From Dyella sp. ASV24 (GTDB taxonomy: Bacteria; Pseudomonadota; Gammaproteobacteria; Xanthomonadales; Rhodanobacteraceae): DNA of 33,216 nt. The stretch is taken from contig NZ_JAELTQ010000045.1 of assembly GCF_016428905.1 (NCBI RefSeq), positions 1-33,216 on the forward strand, given 5' to 3'. The notes beneath the pieces are model-generated. The model did no database searches, was not told the DNA's origin, and worked only from the letters and a program-made list of their open reading frames with translations. The translations under genes and the position numbers were made by a program. Numbering within the stretch: position 1 is the stretch's first letter; every line of letters starts with the position of its first letter. Of the stretch, positions 24,070 through 32,102 are shown one piece after another.

Positions 24070-24244
24070 TGATCAGGAGACCACGGGTGACTCGGAGGCG
24101 CTGTCGAATTCTTTAGTTGTTTGCTGCTAGGCCGATACGGTGGGGTGGACCAGTCTGGGCAGGAAAAATCGGACTTGTCCTATGTCGGTGGCCGGGGGCG
24201 CTTTTTAAGCTGTGTACCGGTTTTCATGGCTTGCGCAGGCTCCC

Positions 24245-24511
24245 GTGTCCAACATCGATCCCCGTGACATCAGCGATTACGTTCACGACGCCGGCGACAC
24301 GCCTGCGTTGCGGGCGTGGGCGCGTGGAGGCGGCATCATGTTCGCGCTCGCGACCGTGCTTTCCATGGCGTATTCCGCGGAGTGGAGGCTCGGCATGATG
24401 GTGTCCGATCCACTGGTATGGATGATGTTGTTGGTTGCGCTGGCGGCGGGTTCGGTCTGCGGTTACGCCGTGGGCGTGCGGCTGGTCGAGCGGACCGCCA
24501 GGATCAGGTGA
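24245..24511 (+). CDS. Small membrane protein, 88 aa
   Basis: The frame has two GTG candidates, 24212 and 24245; I prefer 24245 (VSNIDPRDISDYVHDAG) with GCAGG in front, but this is uncertain. Two membrane helices are seen (ALATVLSMAY region and WMMLLVALAAGSVCGYAVGV). The end overlaps the convergent AraC-type gene by 8 bases. Function unknown. The spacer 24070-24244 shows nothing further. Confidence 0.55.
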   Translation: MSNIDPRDISDYVHDAGDTPALRAWARGGGIMFALATVLSMAYSAEWRLGMMVSDPLVWMMLLVALAAGSVCGYAVGVRLVERTARIR

Positions 24512-25349
24512 CTGGTGGGGCCATGCCACGCGACGATTGGCGGAACTCCGCGGGCGAACGCCCGTAAGCTTGCCGGAATGCATTGGTGAAATGACTGTGG
24601 CTGGAGAAGCCCAGTTCAGCGGCGAGGGCCGAGAGATCGTCCATCTTGCCCAGCAGGTCCAGTGCGCGCGCCAGACGTAGTTGGAGCTGGTAGCGATACA
24701 GCGGCATACCTTCCACCTGTTTGAACACCTGCGTGAGATACACCGGCGAACTGCCGATCTCTTCGCCGATCTCGGCGAGCGTCCAGCGGCGCGACAGGTC
24801 GCTGACCAGCAGCATCTTCACGCGGTCGGCGAGGCGGCGACGCGCATGGGTAGAACTGGGCGTGCGCGAGGTGCGCGGACCCAGGCTACGGCAGACCAGG
24901 GTCAACGCGAGTGCTTCGGCTTCCAGCGGTTCGATGCTGCCGTTGTGCAGGCTGTGGCGCAGCAAGGCCACCAGTGCCTGCGCGCGTGCGTCGATGCGTT
25001 GCGACTGCGAACGGAAGGTCAGGCCTTCTTCCGCGTGGATCAGTGCTTTCGGCGCGAGTTCGGCAAGCAAGGACTCCGACAGGTTCATCGACAGGCAGGC
25101 ATCGCCACCGTCAAGCGGATGGCTGACCTGATAGCCCTGTTGTCGGTTGAAGAACAGCACATGGTTGGCATCGGCCACGGACTGGTCGGTCGATACGTGG
25201 CGCAGATACAGTCCGCGATAGGGAAACACCAACTGGGTCGACGCCGCGCATTCCTCCGCGCTGCGGTGCCGACAGGTGCCGCTGCAGTGCACGTCGCGCA
25301 GCGTCAGGGTATCCGTCGACAACAGAAAGTGGCTGGTGATGGTCGACAT
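24504..25349 (-). CDS. AraC-family transcriptional regulator, 281 aa
   Basis: The C-terminal 100 residues hold the AraC/XylS double HTH (WTLAEIGEEIGSSPVYLTQVF and LSALAAELGFSSHSHFTNAF, then YGRSPAEFRQ). The N-terminal part (about 1-170) has cysteines in HCSGTCRHRSAEECAA and may sense a ligand or metal. ATG 25349 was chosen; a GTG at 25403 would add 18 residues. It is divergent from the PEP mutase/isocitrate lyase-family gene 170 bp away, its most likely target. Confidence 0.88.
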   Translation of the reverse strand: MSTITSHFLLSTDTLTLRDVHCSGTCRHRSAEECAASTQLVFPYRGLYLRHVSTDQSVADANHVLFFNRQQGYQVSHPLDGGDACLSMNLSESLLAELAPKALIHAEEGLTFRSQSQRIDARAQALVALLRHSLHNGSIEPLEAEALALTLVCRSLGPRTSRTPSSTHARRRLADRVKMLLVSDLSRRWTLAEIGEEIGSSPVYLTQVFKQVEGMPLYRYQLQLRLARALDLLGKMDDLSALAAELGFSSHSHFTNAFRQAYGRSPAEFRQSSRGMAPPVT

Positions 25350-25519
25350 GGGCTTGGTGCCGATGCGGCTCGGGCAGGGTATGGGCGGAGCATAACAAGG
25401 CACCTGAGGCCGGGGCCTGTGCCGGTGGATGGATAGCTAAAGATTCTGACAGCGAGGCTTGGGCCGGCGATGGTCTCCTAGACCTGCCCGAAGTGCGGGC
25501 GCCCTCACAGATCACTGTC

Positions 25520-26401
25520 ATGAGCATTGAACAGCAGAAAGCCCGCGCCCACGCGTTCCATCAGCTGCACGCCGGTAGCGCACCCTTGATACTGCCCAAC
25601 GTCTGGGATGCGGCCAGCGCCCGCGTCATCGAAAAAGCGGGGGCGCCCGCCGTGGCCACCAGCAGCGCCGCCATGGCGTGGGCGCTTGGCGCTCCGGATG
25701 GCGAACAGCTCGGGCTCGACGACCTGCTTACCGCCTGTCGGCGCATCATCGATGCTGTCGCGGTGCCGGTGAGCGTCGATGTCGAGCGAGGCTACGGCCA
25801 CGATGCCGAAGAGACCGGTGCACTGGTCGGCGCGCTGATTCAGCTCGGCGTGGTGGGCATCAATATTGAAGATGGCAAGGACCCCGCCACCGGTAGGCTG
25901 GCCGATCCGCGCATTCTGCGTGAGCGTATCGCCTGCATCCGTGCGGTGGCGGAGCATCGCGGCGTGCCCTTGTTCATCAATGCGCGCACGGATGCGTACA
26001 TTACGCCGGGGCTTTCCGGCGAGGCCCGCTTCAAGGAAGCGCTGGATCGCGCGCTGTCTTTTGTCGATGCGGGTGCCAACGGCATTTTTGTTCCCGGCTT
26101 GGCTGATCCGGCGGAGATCGCTCGCTTCGCCATGGCGCTGCCGGTGCCGCTCAACGTCTACGTGGGTTACCCGGGCGCACCGGATGCGAACACGCTGCGC
26201 GGACTGGGTGTGCGCCGCATCAGCCTTGGCTGCGGCACCATGCAGGCGGTGCTCGCGCATCTCGGTCGGATTGCCGAAGAAGCGTTGGTGAAGGGGCGTT
26301 TCGACATCATGGGCGACCATATGCTCACGGTGACGGAAGCGAATGGTCTGTTTGCCCCTTCATCGCCGCGCGTGTTCCGCGAGATGCGTCGTACCGCGTG
26401 A
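25520..26401 (+). CDS. Isocitrate lyase/PEP mutase family protein, 293 aa
   Basis: Family motifs in order: LILPNVWDAASARVIEKAG, PVSVDVERGYG (metal-binding Asp region), GINIEDGKD, FINARTDAY and the C-terminal helical region. It lacks the KKCGH motif of true isocitrate lyase, so carbon-carbon or carbon-phosphorus lyase activity on a 2-hydroxy or oxo-acid is possible but unproven. ATG 25520 is preferred to 25493. Divergent from the AraC regulator. It ends two bases before the convergent LysR gene. Confidence 0.88.
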   Translation: MSIEQQKARAHAFHQLHAGSAPLILPNVWDAASARVIEKAGAPAVATSSAAMAWALGAPDGEQLGLDDLLTACRRIIDAVAVPVSVDVERGYGHDAEETGALVGALIQLGVVGINIEDGKDPATGRLADPRILRERIACIRAVAEHRGVPLFINARTDAYITPGLSGEARFKEALDRALSFVDAGANGIFVPGLADPAEIARFAMALPVPLNVYVGYPGAPDANTLRGLGVRRISLGCGTMQAVLAHLGRIAEEALVKGRFDIMGDHMLTVTEANGLFAPSSPRVFREMRRTA

Positions 26402-26403
26402 TG

Positions 26404-27312
26404 TCATGAATGGCCTGACGCGTTGCGTGCCTTGATGAAATCCACGAAGGCTCGCAACGGCGTCGGCAGGTTCTGGCGTCCGGGGTAATACAGAAAGGGG
26501 CCGCTGAAGTCCTGCCACCACGATTCCAGGACGGGCTCGAGCGCGCCGCTATCCAGATGGGGACGCAACAGCCCCTCGTACATATGCACCACACCGAGCC
26601 CAGCCAGCGCACCATGAATAAGCAAGTCGAGCGCCGCACCAGGACGCGTGCGCAGCGGCCCCGTGGGCTCGACGCGCACCACCTCGCCATCGCGTTCGAA
26701 TTCCCACACGGGCATCGCACCGCTTGCAAACTGGCCGCGCAGGCAGGCGTGTTGCAGTAGATCGCGCGGGTGGAGGGGGCGGCCATGCGCAGCGAGATAA
26801 GCGGGTGTGGCCGCCGTCGCGAAGCGTTGCACGCGCGGGCCGATAGGGATGGCCACCATATCCTGTTCCAGCCGCTCGTCGTAGCGGATGCCGGCGTCAC
26901 AGCCAGCGGACAGCACGTCCACGAAACTGTCCTCCACCGTCACGTCGACGAGGATGTCGGGATAGGCCTTGAGGAAGTCCGCGAGAATGGTCGGCAGCAC
27001 CACGCGGGCCACTCCCGCCGGCACGTTGAGCCGCAGCGTGCCGGTGGGTTTGTCGCGGAAGGCGTTCAGCACATCCAGCGCTGCTTCCATCTCCGATAGT
27101 ACCGGCGTCAGTCGTTCGATCAGCCGTTGGCCTGCCTCGGTGGGCGCTACGCTGCGGGTGGTCCGGTTGAGCAGGCGCACGCCCAGCGCGGCCTCCAGCC
27201 GGCGTACCGCCACGCTGAGCCCGGAGGCGGATACACCGCTGGCGCGTGCGGCGTCGCGGAAGCCACCAGCCCGGGCGACGGCGAGGAAGGCGGCGAGATC
27301 GTTGAATTCCAT
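26404..27312 (-). CDS. LysR-family transcriptional regulator, 302 aa
   Basis: The winged HTH is clear (FNDLAAFLAVARAGGFRDAA and SGLSVAVRRLEAALGVRLLN, followed by RTTRSVAPTEAG), then a CrgA-type effector domain with the insertion of basic segments to about residue 290. ATG 27312 (MEFNDL) is the usual start form; ATG 27318 is possible. It is divergent from the aldo/keto reductase gene, 100 bp apart, with a palindrome between. Confidence 0.9.
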   Translation of the reverse strand: MEFNDLAAFLAVARAGGFRDAARASGVSASGLSVAVRRLEAALGVRLLNRTTRSVAPTEAGQRLIERLTPVLSEMEAALDVLNAFRDKPTGTLRLNVPAGVARVVLPTILADFLKAYPDILVDVTVEDSFVDVLSAGCDAGIRYDERLEQDMVAIPIGPRVQRFATAATPAYLAAHGRPLHPRDLLQHACLRGQFASGAMPVWEFERDGEVVRVEPTGPLRTRPGAALDLLIHGALAGLGVVHMYEGLLRPHLDSGALEPVLESWWQDFSGPFLYYPGRQNLPTPLRAFVDFIKARNASGHS

Positions 27313-27318
27313 GACCAT

Positions 27319-27336
27319 TGTGCAAAGTTTTGCACA
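27319..27336. promoter_or_regulatory. LysR-type operator palindrome
   Basis: TGTGCAAA-GT-TTTGCACA is a perfect 8-bp dyad 6 bases from the regulator start. A partial copy of its half site (TGTGCGAA) follows at 27340-27347, and TTGACA at 27348-27353 may be the -35 of the reductase gene. Most likely the autoregulatory and activating site of the LysR protein. Confidence 0.6.
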
Positions 27337-27412
27337 GCCTGTGCGAATTGACATGGATTCTCTAACAGACGCCGGGTGCGCATAGTGGCGTCACCCCATC
27401 GAGGACATCGCC

Positions 27413-28288
27413 ATGACTCACCCCCTCAAAACCTTCCCCTTTGGCGGCGCCGCCGTGAACCGCATGGGCTACGGCGCCATGCAACTGGCCGGCCCGGGCG
27501 TGTTCGGTCCGCCGAAGGACCATCAGGGCGCGCTCGCCGTACTGCGCGAAGCCGTCGCCGCGGGCGTCAACCACATCGACACCAGCGACTTCTACGGCCC
27601 GCACGTCACCAACCGGCTGATTCGCGAGGCGCTGCATCCATATCGCGATGATCTGGTCATCGTCACCAAGGTGGGCGCGACCCGTGGCGACGACGCATCG
27701 TGGCTGCCTGCGCAGAAGCCGGCCGAACTCGAACGCGGTGTGCACGACAACCTGAAGAACCTTGGTCTGGATGTGTTGGATGTGGTGAACATCCGCATCA
27801 TGGGCGACGTGCATGCGCCCAAGGAAGGCTCTATCGCTCGGCAGGTGGAAGCGTTGGCGGAGCTGCAACGCAAAGGACTTGTGCGCCACGTCGGCCTGAG
27901 CAACGTCACCTCGGCGCAGGTGGCTGAAGCGCAGCGCATCACCGAGATCGTCTGCGTGCAGAACCACTACAACCTGGTGCATCGCGCCGACGATGCGCTG
28001 GTCGAGGAGCTCGCGACTCAGGGCATTGCCTATGTGCCGTTCTTCCCGTTGGGCGGCTTTACGCCGATCCAGTCATCGGGCCTGTCGGATATGGCGGCAT
28101 CGCTGGGTGCGACTCCGATGCAGGTCGCGCTGGCGTGGTTGCTTCATCGCGCGCCCAACATTTTGCTGATTCCTGGTACGTCGTCGCTCGCCCATCTGCG
28201 CGAAAACATGCAGGCGGCGGCGTTAGTGCTGCCCAATGATGTGTTGGCCGAGCTGGATGCACTGGCGTCGCAGGTTTCCGCGGCCTGA
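27413..28288 (+). CDS. Aldo/keto reductase, 291 aa
   Basis: AKR catalytic residues are in place: Asp56, Tyr61 (IDTSDFYG) and Lys86 (VIVTKVG), and the later segments HVGLSNVTSAQVAEA, VCVQNHYNLV and ILLIPGTSSLAHLREN for NADPH binding. ATG 27413 has GAGGA upstream. Cytoplasmic NADPH-dependent reductase or oxidoreductase; the substrate is unknown, but control by the adjacent LysR suggests an inducible detoxification role. Confidence 0.93.
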   Translation: MTHPLKTFPFGGAAVNRMGYGAMQLAGPGVFGPPKDHQGALAVLREAVAAGVNHIDTSDFYGPHVTNRLIREALHPYRDDLVIVTKVGATRGDDASWLPAQKPAELERGVHDNLKNLGLDVLDVVNIRIMGDVHAPKEGSIARQVEALAELQRKGLVRHVGLSNVTSAQVAEAQRITEIVCVQNHYNLVHRADDALVEELATQGIAYVPFFPLGGFTPIQSSGLSDMAASLGATPMQVALAWLLHRAPNILLIPGTSSLAHLRENMQAAALVLPNDVLAELDALASQVSAA

Positions 28289-28399
28289 GCGATACGGGCG
28301 CACCCGCCAACGATGGTCGGGTGCGCCGCCAGGCGTGTCAGGCAAGGTTCCGACGTGGGCCGGCATACTGCACGCCTGAATCCACGCGAGGAAACACGG

Positions 28400-30373
28400 A
28401 TGTTCAAGCGCATCATGGACCGCCTTTCGGGCAAGAAGGCCGATCAGGCGGCTCCGCCAGCATCAGCCCCGACGGCGCCGCCGGACGAACAAGAACTCAT
28501 CACGGTCTACGACGCCTACGGCCGCGAGATGAAGATCACCCGCGCCGACTGGCGCGACAAGCTGTTCCTTCCTCAGCTCAAATCGAGCTGGGATCAGCCC
28601 GATGCCTTGTATTCGCTGATCCTCAACGGGATCAACGACGGCATGGTCGACGAGGTCAAGGCAGCGTCCGCGCGTTTGCTGACGATCGATCCCATTCCTG
28701 AGCGCAGCGGCACCATGCGCGCCATCGTCATGCTCAAGCTCGGCCGGCTCGACGACGCCGAAGCGATACTGCGCGAGACGATGCAGAAGGTTGGCGAGAC
28801 CGGCACGCTGCTCACCAATCTCGCGAAGGTGGAAGCCGAGCGTGGCGAGCACGAGAAGGCCGAAGCGACCTTGTGGAAGGCGATCGAGCGTGAGCCCAAT
28901 CTCGACAACGGGCTGATGTGGTGGTCCGGCATCCATAAGGAGCGTGGCGGTGACGAAGCCTATGTCGGCGCGTTGCAGCGTGTGGCTGCGCTGCCTGGCA
29001 GCTGGCGCGCGCAACTGTGGCTGGCGCGCAACCATCTCGAACGCGGCGACGTGGCGGATGCGCGCTTGCTTTACGAACAGGTGTTGGCGACGAACACGCT
29101 TGATGCCGAGTCGTTGATGATGATCTCCGGTGACCTTGGCAACCACGGTCAGGTGCCGCTGATGGTCGAGCTGATTGCACCGGTGTTGGATTTCCAGCGG
29201 CACGACCCGCGCGCTGGCATGAACCTGGTGCAGGCGTATCTGCAACTGGATCGTCTGGATGAAGGCGAAGCATTACTGTCGAAGTTGTACGCGCTGAACT
29301 TGCCGCCGTTCAAGCAATACCTGGACCGCTTCTCGGCGGAGTTCCAGCAGCGCCGTACGCAGGAAGCCAAGCCCACGCCCATCGTCGAGCAGGCGATGGA
29401 TATCGCTGGCGTGCCTTACAGTGGACCGATCTGGACGTATGGCTTGCGTGATCCTCAGTGGTTGCTTGCGCCCAAGCCCGAGACGGCGAAGAAGGTCTTG
29501 TTTCTGTGCCTCAGCAAGAAGCTGACCGGCGGAGAAGCCGCGCAGCAGGAGCGCGAGAACGCCATCGGCCGGTTGAGTCGCGCCTTGCCGCTGTACTTCG
29601 CCGAGTCCGTGCATGTTTGGACCGGGCACGAGGGACAAGCGGTGATCCCCGTGGTGCGCGGCGGCGGGCCGGTGTTGTTCGGTGCCTCGGATGATGACGA
29701 TGCGACTATCGAGGTATTCAAGTCGCGTGGCGACATCATCGTGTGCGGCACCATTGACGATAGCGAAGACCGCTGGCGTGTCGTTTGTAGGGTCTGGTCT
29801 GCCGAGAAGAACGACTGGATCGCCCACGAGCAGATCGATGTGCCCACCGATGATCTGGGGCAGGGCGTGCTTGCGCTGGAACAGCGCTTGCTGGCCGCCG
29901 TGGGCGGGGCGCGCGAAACGCCTGGGGACGTTTGGTACACGCGCCCTTCGTCCGAGGCGATGGACGTCTATCTCACCGGGCTCTCCCAGAGCCTGATGTT
30001 ATCGCTGGTATCGAACGGCCTCGTGCCCAAGGATGGTCTGTGGGGCGAGCGCAATATGCTCGAATGGTGGCTGCGCATGGCGCTGCAGTGGCCAACCTGG
30101 GCGGTGCCACGCATGGCCTATCTGGCGGTTCTGTCGAATGCAGCGCACTATGGATCGCCGGTGCTGGAGGAGTTCCGCGAACGAACGCTTGCCCTGATCA
30201 GGAGTACGAACCGTGATCAGCCATGGCTGGCGCGACTGGCGCCCGTCGCCTGGAAAGCCTTCGGCATGGACGATGAGCTGGAGGATGTGCAACGGCAGGC
30301 CGGTTCCGATGATGCCTACGCACAGTGGCTCGATCGCGTTGCAAAGGGCGGGAAGCCCATGGTCAGCGCGTAA
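28400..30373 (+). CDS. Large TPR-containing protein, 657 aa
   Basis: Starting at ATG 28400 with GAGGAAA before it, the protein has a short basic N-terminus (MFKRIMDRLSGKK), a proline/alanine linker, then several TPR-like helix pairs (GRLDDAEAILRETMQK, GEHEKAEATLWKAIE, GDVADARLLYEQVLA, DRLDEGEALLSKLYA) up to about residue 330. The second half (about 380-650) has no recognised domain; KKVLFLCLSKKL and DIIVCGTIDDSEDRWRV suggest a folded alpha/beta part. No signal peptide or membrane helix. TPR proteins act as scaffolds; partners unknown. Confidence 0.82.
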   Translation: MFKRIMDRLSGKKADQAAPPASAPTAPPDEQELITVYDAYGREMKITRADWRDKLFLPQLKSSWDQPDALYSLILNGINDGMVDEVKAASARLLTIDPIPERSGTMRAIVMLKLGRLDDAEAILRETMQKVGETGTLLTNLAKVEAERGEHEKAEATLWKAIEREPNLDNGLMWWSGIHKERGGDEAYVGALQRVAALPGSWRAQLWLARNHLERGDVADARLLYEQVLATNTLDAESLMMISGDLGNHGQVPLMVELIAPVLDFQRHDPRAGMNLVQAYLQLDRLDEGEALLSKLYALNLPPFKQYLDRFSAEFQQRRTQEAKPTPIVEQAMDIAGVPYSGPIWTYGLRDPQWLLAPKPETAKKVLFLCLSKKLTGGEAAQQERENAIGRLSRALPLYFAESVHVWTGHEGQAVIPVVRGGGPVLFGASDDDDATIEVFKSRGDIIVCGTIDDSEDRWRVVCRVWSAEKNDWIAHEQIDVPTDDLGQGVLALEQRLLAAVGGARETPGDVWYTRPSSEAMDVYLTGLSQSLMLSLVSNGLVPKDGLWGERNMLEWWLRMALQWPTWAVPRMAYLAVLSNAAHYGSPVLEEFRERTLALIRSTNRDQPWLARLAPVAWKAFGMDDELEDVQRQAGSDDAYAQWLDRVAKGGKPMVSA

Positions 30374-30446
30374 GGCTGCGTGATCACTGAAGCCGCAGCG
30401 TATAAGCCGGCGGCGTAAACCACGAGGCGGCGTACCTTTGTCACGG

Positions 30447-30472
30447 GCGTCCGCTGCGCGAGCAGCGGGCGC
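30447..30472 (+). terminator. Hairpin between the TPR gene and the transporter
   Basis: GCGTCCGCTGC (30447-30457) pairs with GCAGCGGGCGC (30462-30472) around GCGA, with one T-G wobble. TTGCTGCT follows. It is 74 bases after the TPR stop and may end that transcript. Confidence 0.45.
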
Positions 30473-30576
30473 TTGCTGCTATGGTGCGGGGCGGAACACG
30501 CCACTTGATGGCGAGAGCCCAGTGCGGTTCGCACAAGCGCCGAAGGGAACGTGACGACGTTGGAGGGAGGATGCGG

Positions 30577-31851
30577 ATGACGAATGCGAGGCCGGGCGGG
30601 TCACCCATCACGCGTGCCTCGATGGTCATCGCTGCGCTCTCCACCGTGGTGGAGTGGTACGACTTCACGCTCTACCTGTACTTCGCCACGGTGTTGTCGC
30701 GCGTGTTCTTCGGTGGTGGTGATCATTCCCTGCTCGCTACCTTGGCGGGCTTCGCGATTTCGTATGCGATGCGTCCGCTGGGTGCACTGGTGTTTGGTGT
30801 GATTGGCGACCGCTTGGGGCGGCGCCATACCTTGTTGTTGTCGATGTCGTTGATGACCGTCGCCATGCTGGTCACTGCGTTGCTGCCCGACTATCGGCAC
30901 ATGGACGTGATCGCGGGCTATCTGTTGTTGCTGCTGCGCTGCCTGATGGCGTTCTCCGTCGGTGGTGAATACACCGGCGTGGTCGCCTATCTTCTCGAAG
31001 GTTCAGAGAAACAGCATCGCGGATTGGTGACGTCGTTGGCCTCAGCAGCCAGCGAGATCGGTGCCTTGCTGGCCGTGGGCGTGTCGGCGCTCACGGTGGG
31101 CTTGTTGAGTCGTGAGCATCTTGATGCGTGGGGTTGGCGCATCCCGTTCTTCGTTGGCGCGGCCTTGGCCGGCAGTGTCTGGATCGCGCGTTCGGCCATG
31201 CAGGAGTCGCCAGATTTCGAGCGCCAGCAGGCGCGCGGCAGCGTGCCCGAGACACCGGTGCGCGACACGCTCGCGAATCACCGCATTGCCATCTGGAGAA
31301 CTTTTGCGATCTCGGCGCTGGGATCGATCACCTACTACGTCGGCATCACTTATGTGCCGGCCTTCCTTAGCTCCACCGGGACGCTGGGCGAGAGTGAGTC
31401 GCTCACCTTGTCGACGCTGGCGGCCGTGGCGGTGATCCTGATTACGCCCTGGGTCGGCTCGCTCTCCGACCGCGTGGGGCGCAAGCCGGTGCTGGGATGG
31501 CTGGCGGTGCTGAGCGCCGCGCTACCGCTGGCGATGTTTACCCTGATGGCGCACGGCACGCGCTGGCAGATCATCGTGGCCACGGTGGTGCTGGCCTGCG
31601 TGGCCGGTGGTGTCAGTGCGGTGGGTGCGCCGGCAACGGCGGAACAATTCCCTGGCGAAGGTCGTCTCAGTGGCTTGGCCCTTGGGGTCACCGTGGCCAC
31701 GGCGATCTTCGGTGGCGTCACCCCCTTTCTTGCCGAGCTGCTGATCCGGGTGACCGGCTGGTCGGCCGTACCTGGGGCCATGATCGCGGTGATCGCCCTG
31801 GCCGTATTGCCGGTGCTGTTGACCATGCCCGAGACCCGGCCTCGGGTTTGA
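30577..31851 (+). CDS. MFS transporter, metabolite:H+ symporter (MHS) type, 424 aa
   Basis: About twelve membrane helices, with the family motifs VVEWYDFTLYLYFA in helix 1, GDRLGRRHTLLLSM in loop 2-3, LLRCLMAFSVGGEYTG in helix 4, and GSLSDRVGRKPVLG in loop 8-9. This pattern is that of MHS transporters (ProP, ShiA and citrate types). The substrate cannot be assigned. ATG 30577 is preferred because GGAGGGAGG is at the right distance; ATG 30571 touches it. Confidence 0.9.
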   Translation: MTNARPGGSPITRASMVIAALSTVVEWYDFTLYLYFATVLSRVFFGGGDHSLLATLAGFAISYAMRPLGALVFGVIGDRLGRRHTLLLSMSLMTVAMLVTALLPDYRHMDVIAGYLLLLLRCLMAFSVGGEYTGVVAYLLEGSEKQHRGLVTSLASAASEIGALLAVGVSALTVGLLSREHLDAWGWRIPFFVGAALAGSVWIARSAMQESPDFERQQARGSVPETPVRDTLANHRIAIWRTFAISALGSITYYVGITYVPAFLSSTGTLGESESLTLSTLAAVAVILITPWVGSLSDRVGRKPVLGWLAVLSAALPLAMFTLMAHGTRWQIIVATVVLACVAGGVSAVGAPATAEQFPGEGRLSGLALGVTVATAIFGGVTPFLAELLIRVTGWSAVPGAMIAVIALAVLPVLLTMPETRPRV

Positions 31852-32102
31852 GGTGTCGCTGACGGTCGTCGCCTGCTGTCACAAAGTGACCCGGCGTGAC
31901 GGCTTCATGGCAAGCGGCGAAGGCGTGGTGGCGGCAGCCTGAATGAGATGCTCATCACAACATGATCATTTTGATTGGCATGCAGCTTGCTTAATCTCTT
32001 TCATTCTTAAGCATTGGGCTGAGCGATAGTCGTCGGCGCACAAGGCGCAGGTGACAGCTCCGGGGGGATCCGCTGTCCAACATTCACTCAACCTCGAGGG
32101 AG

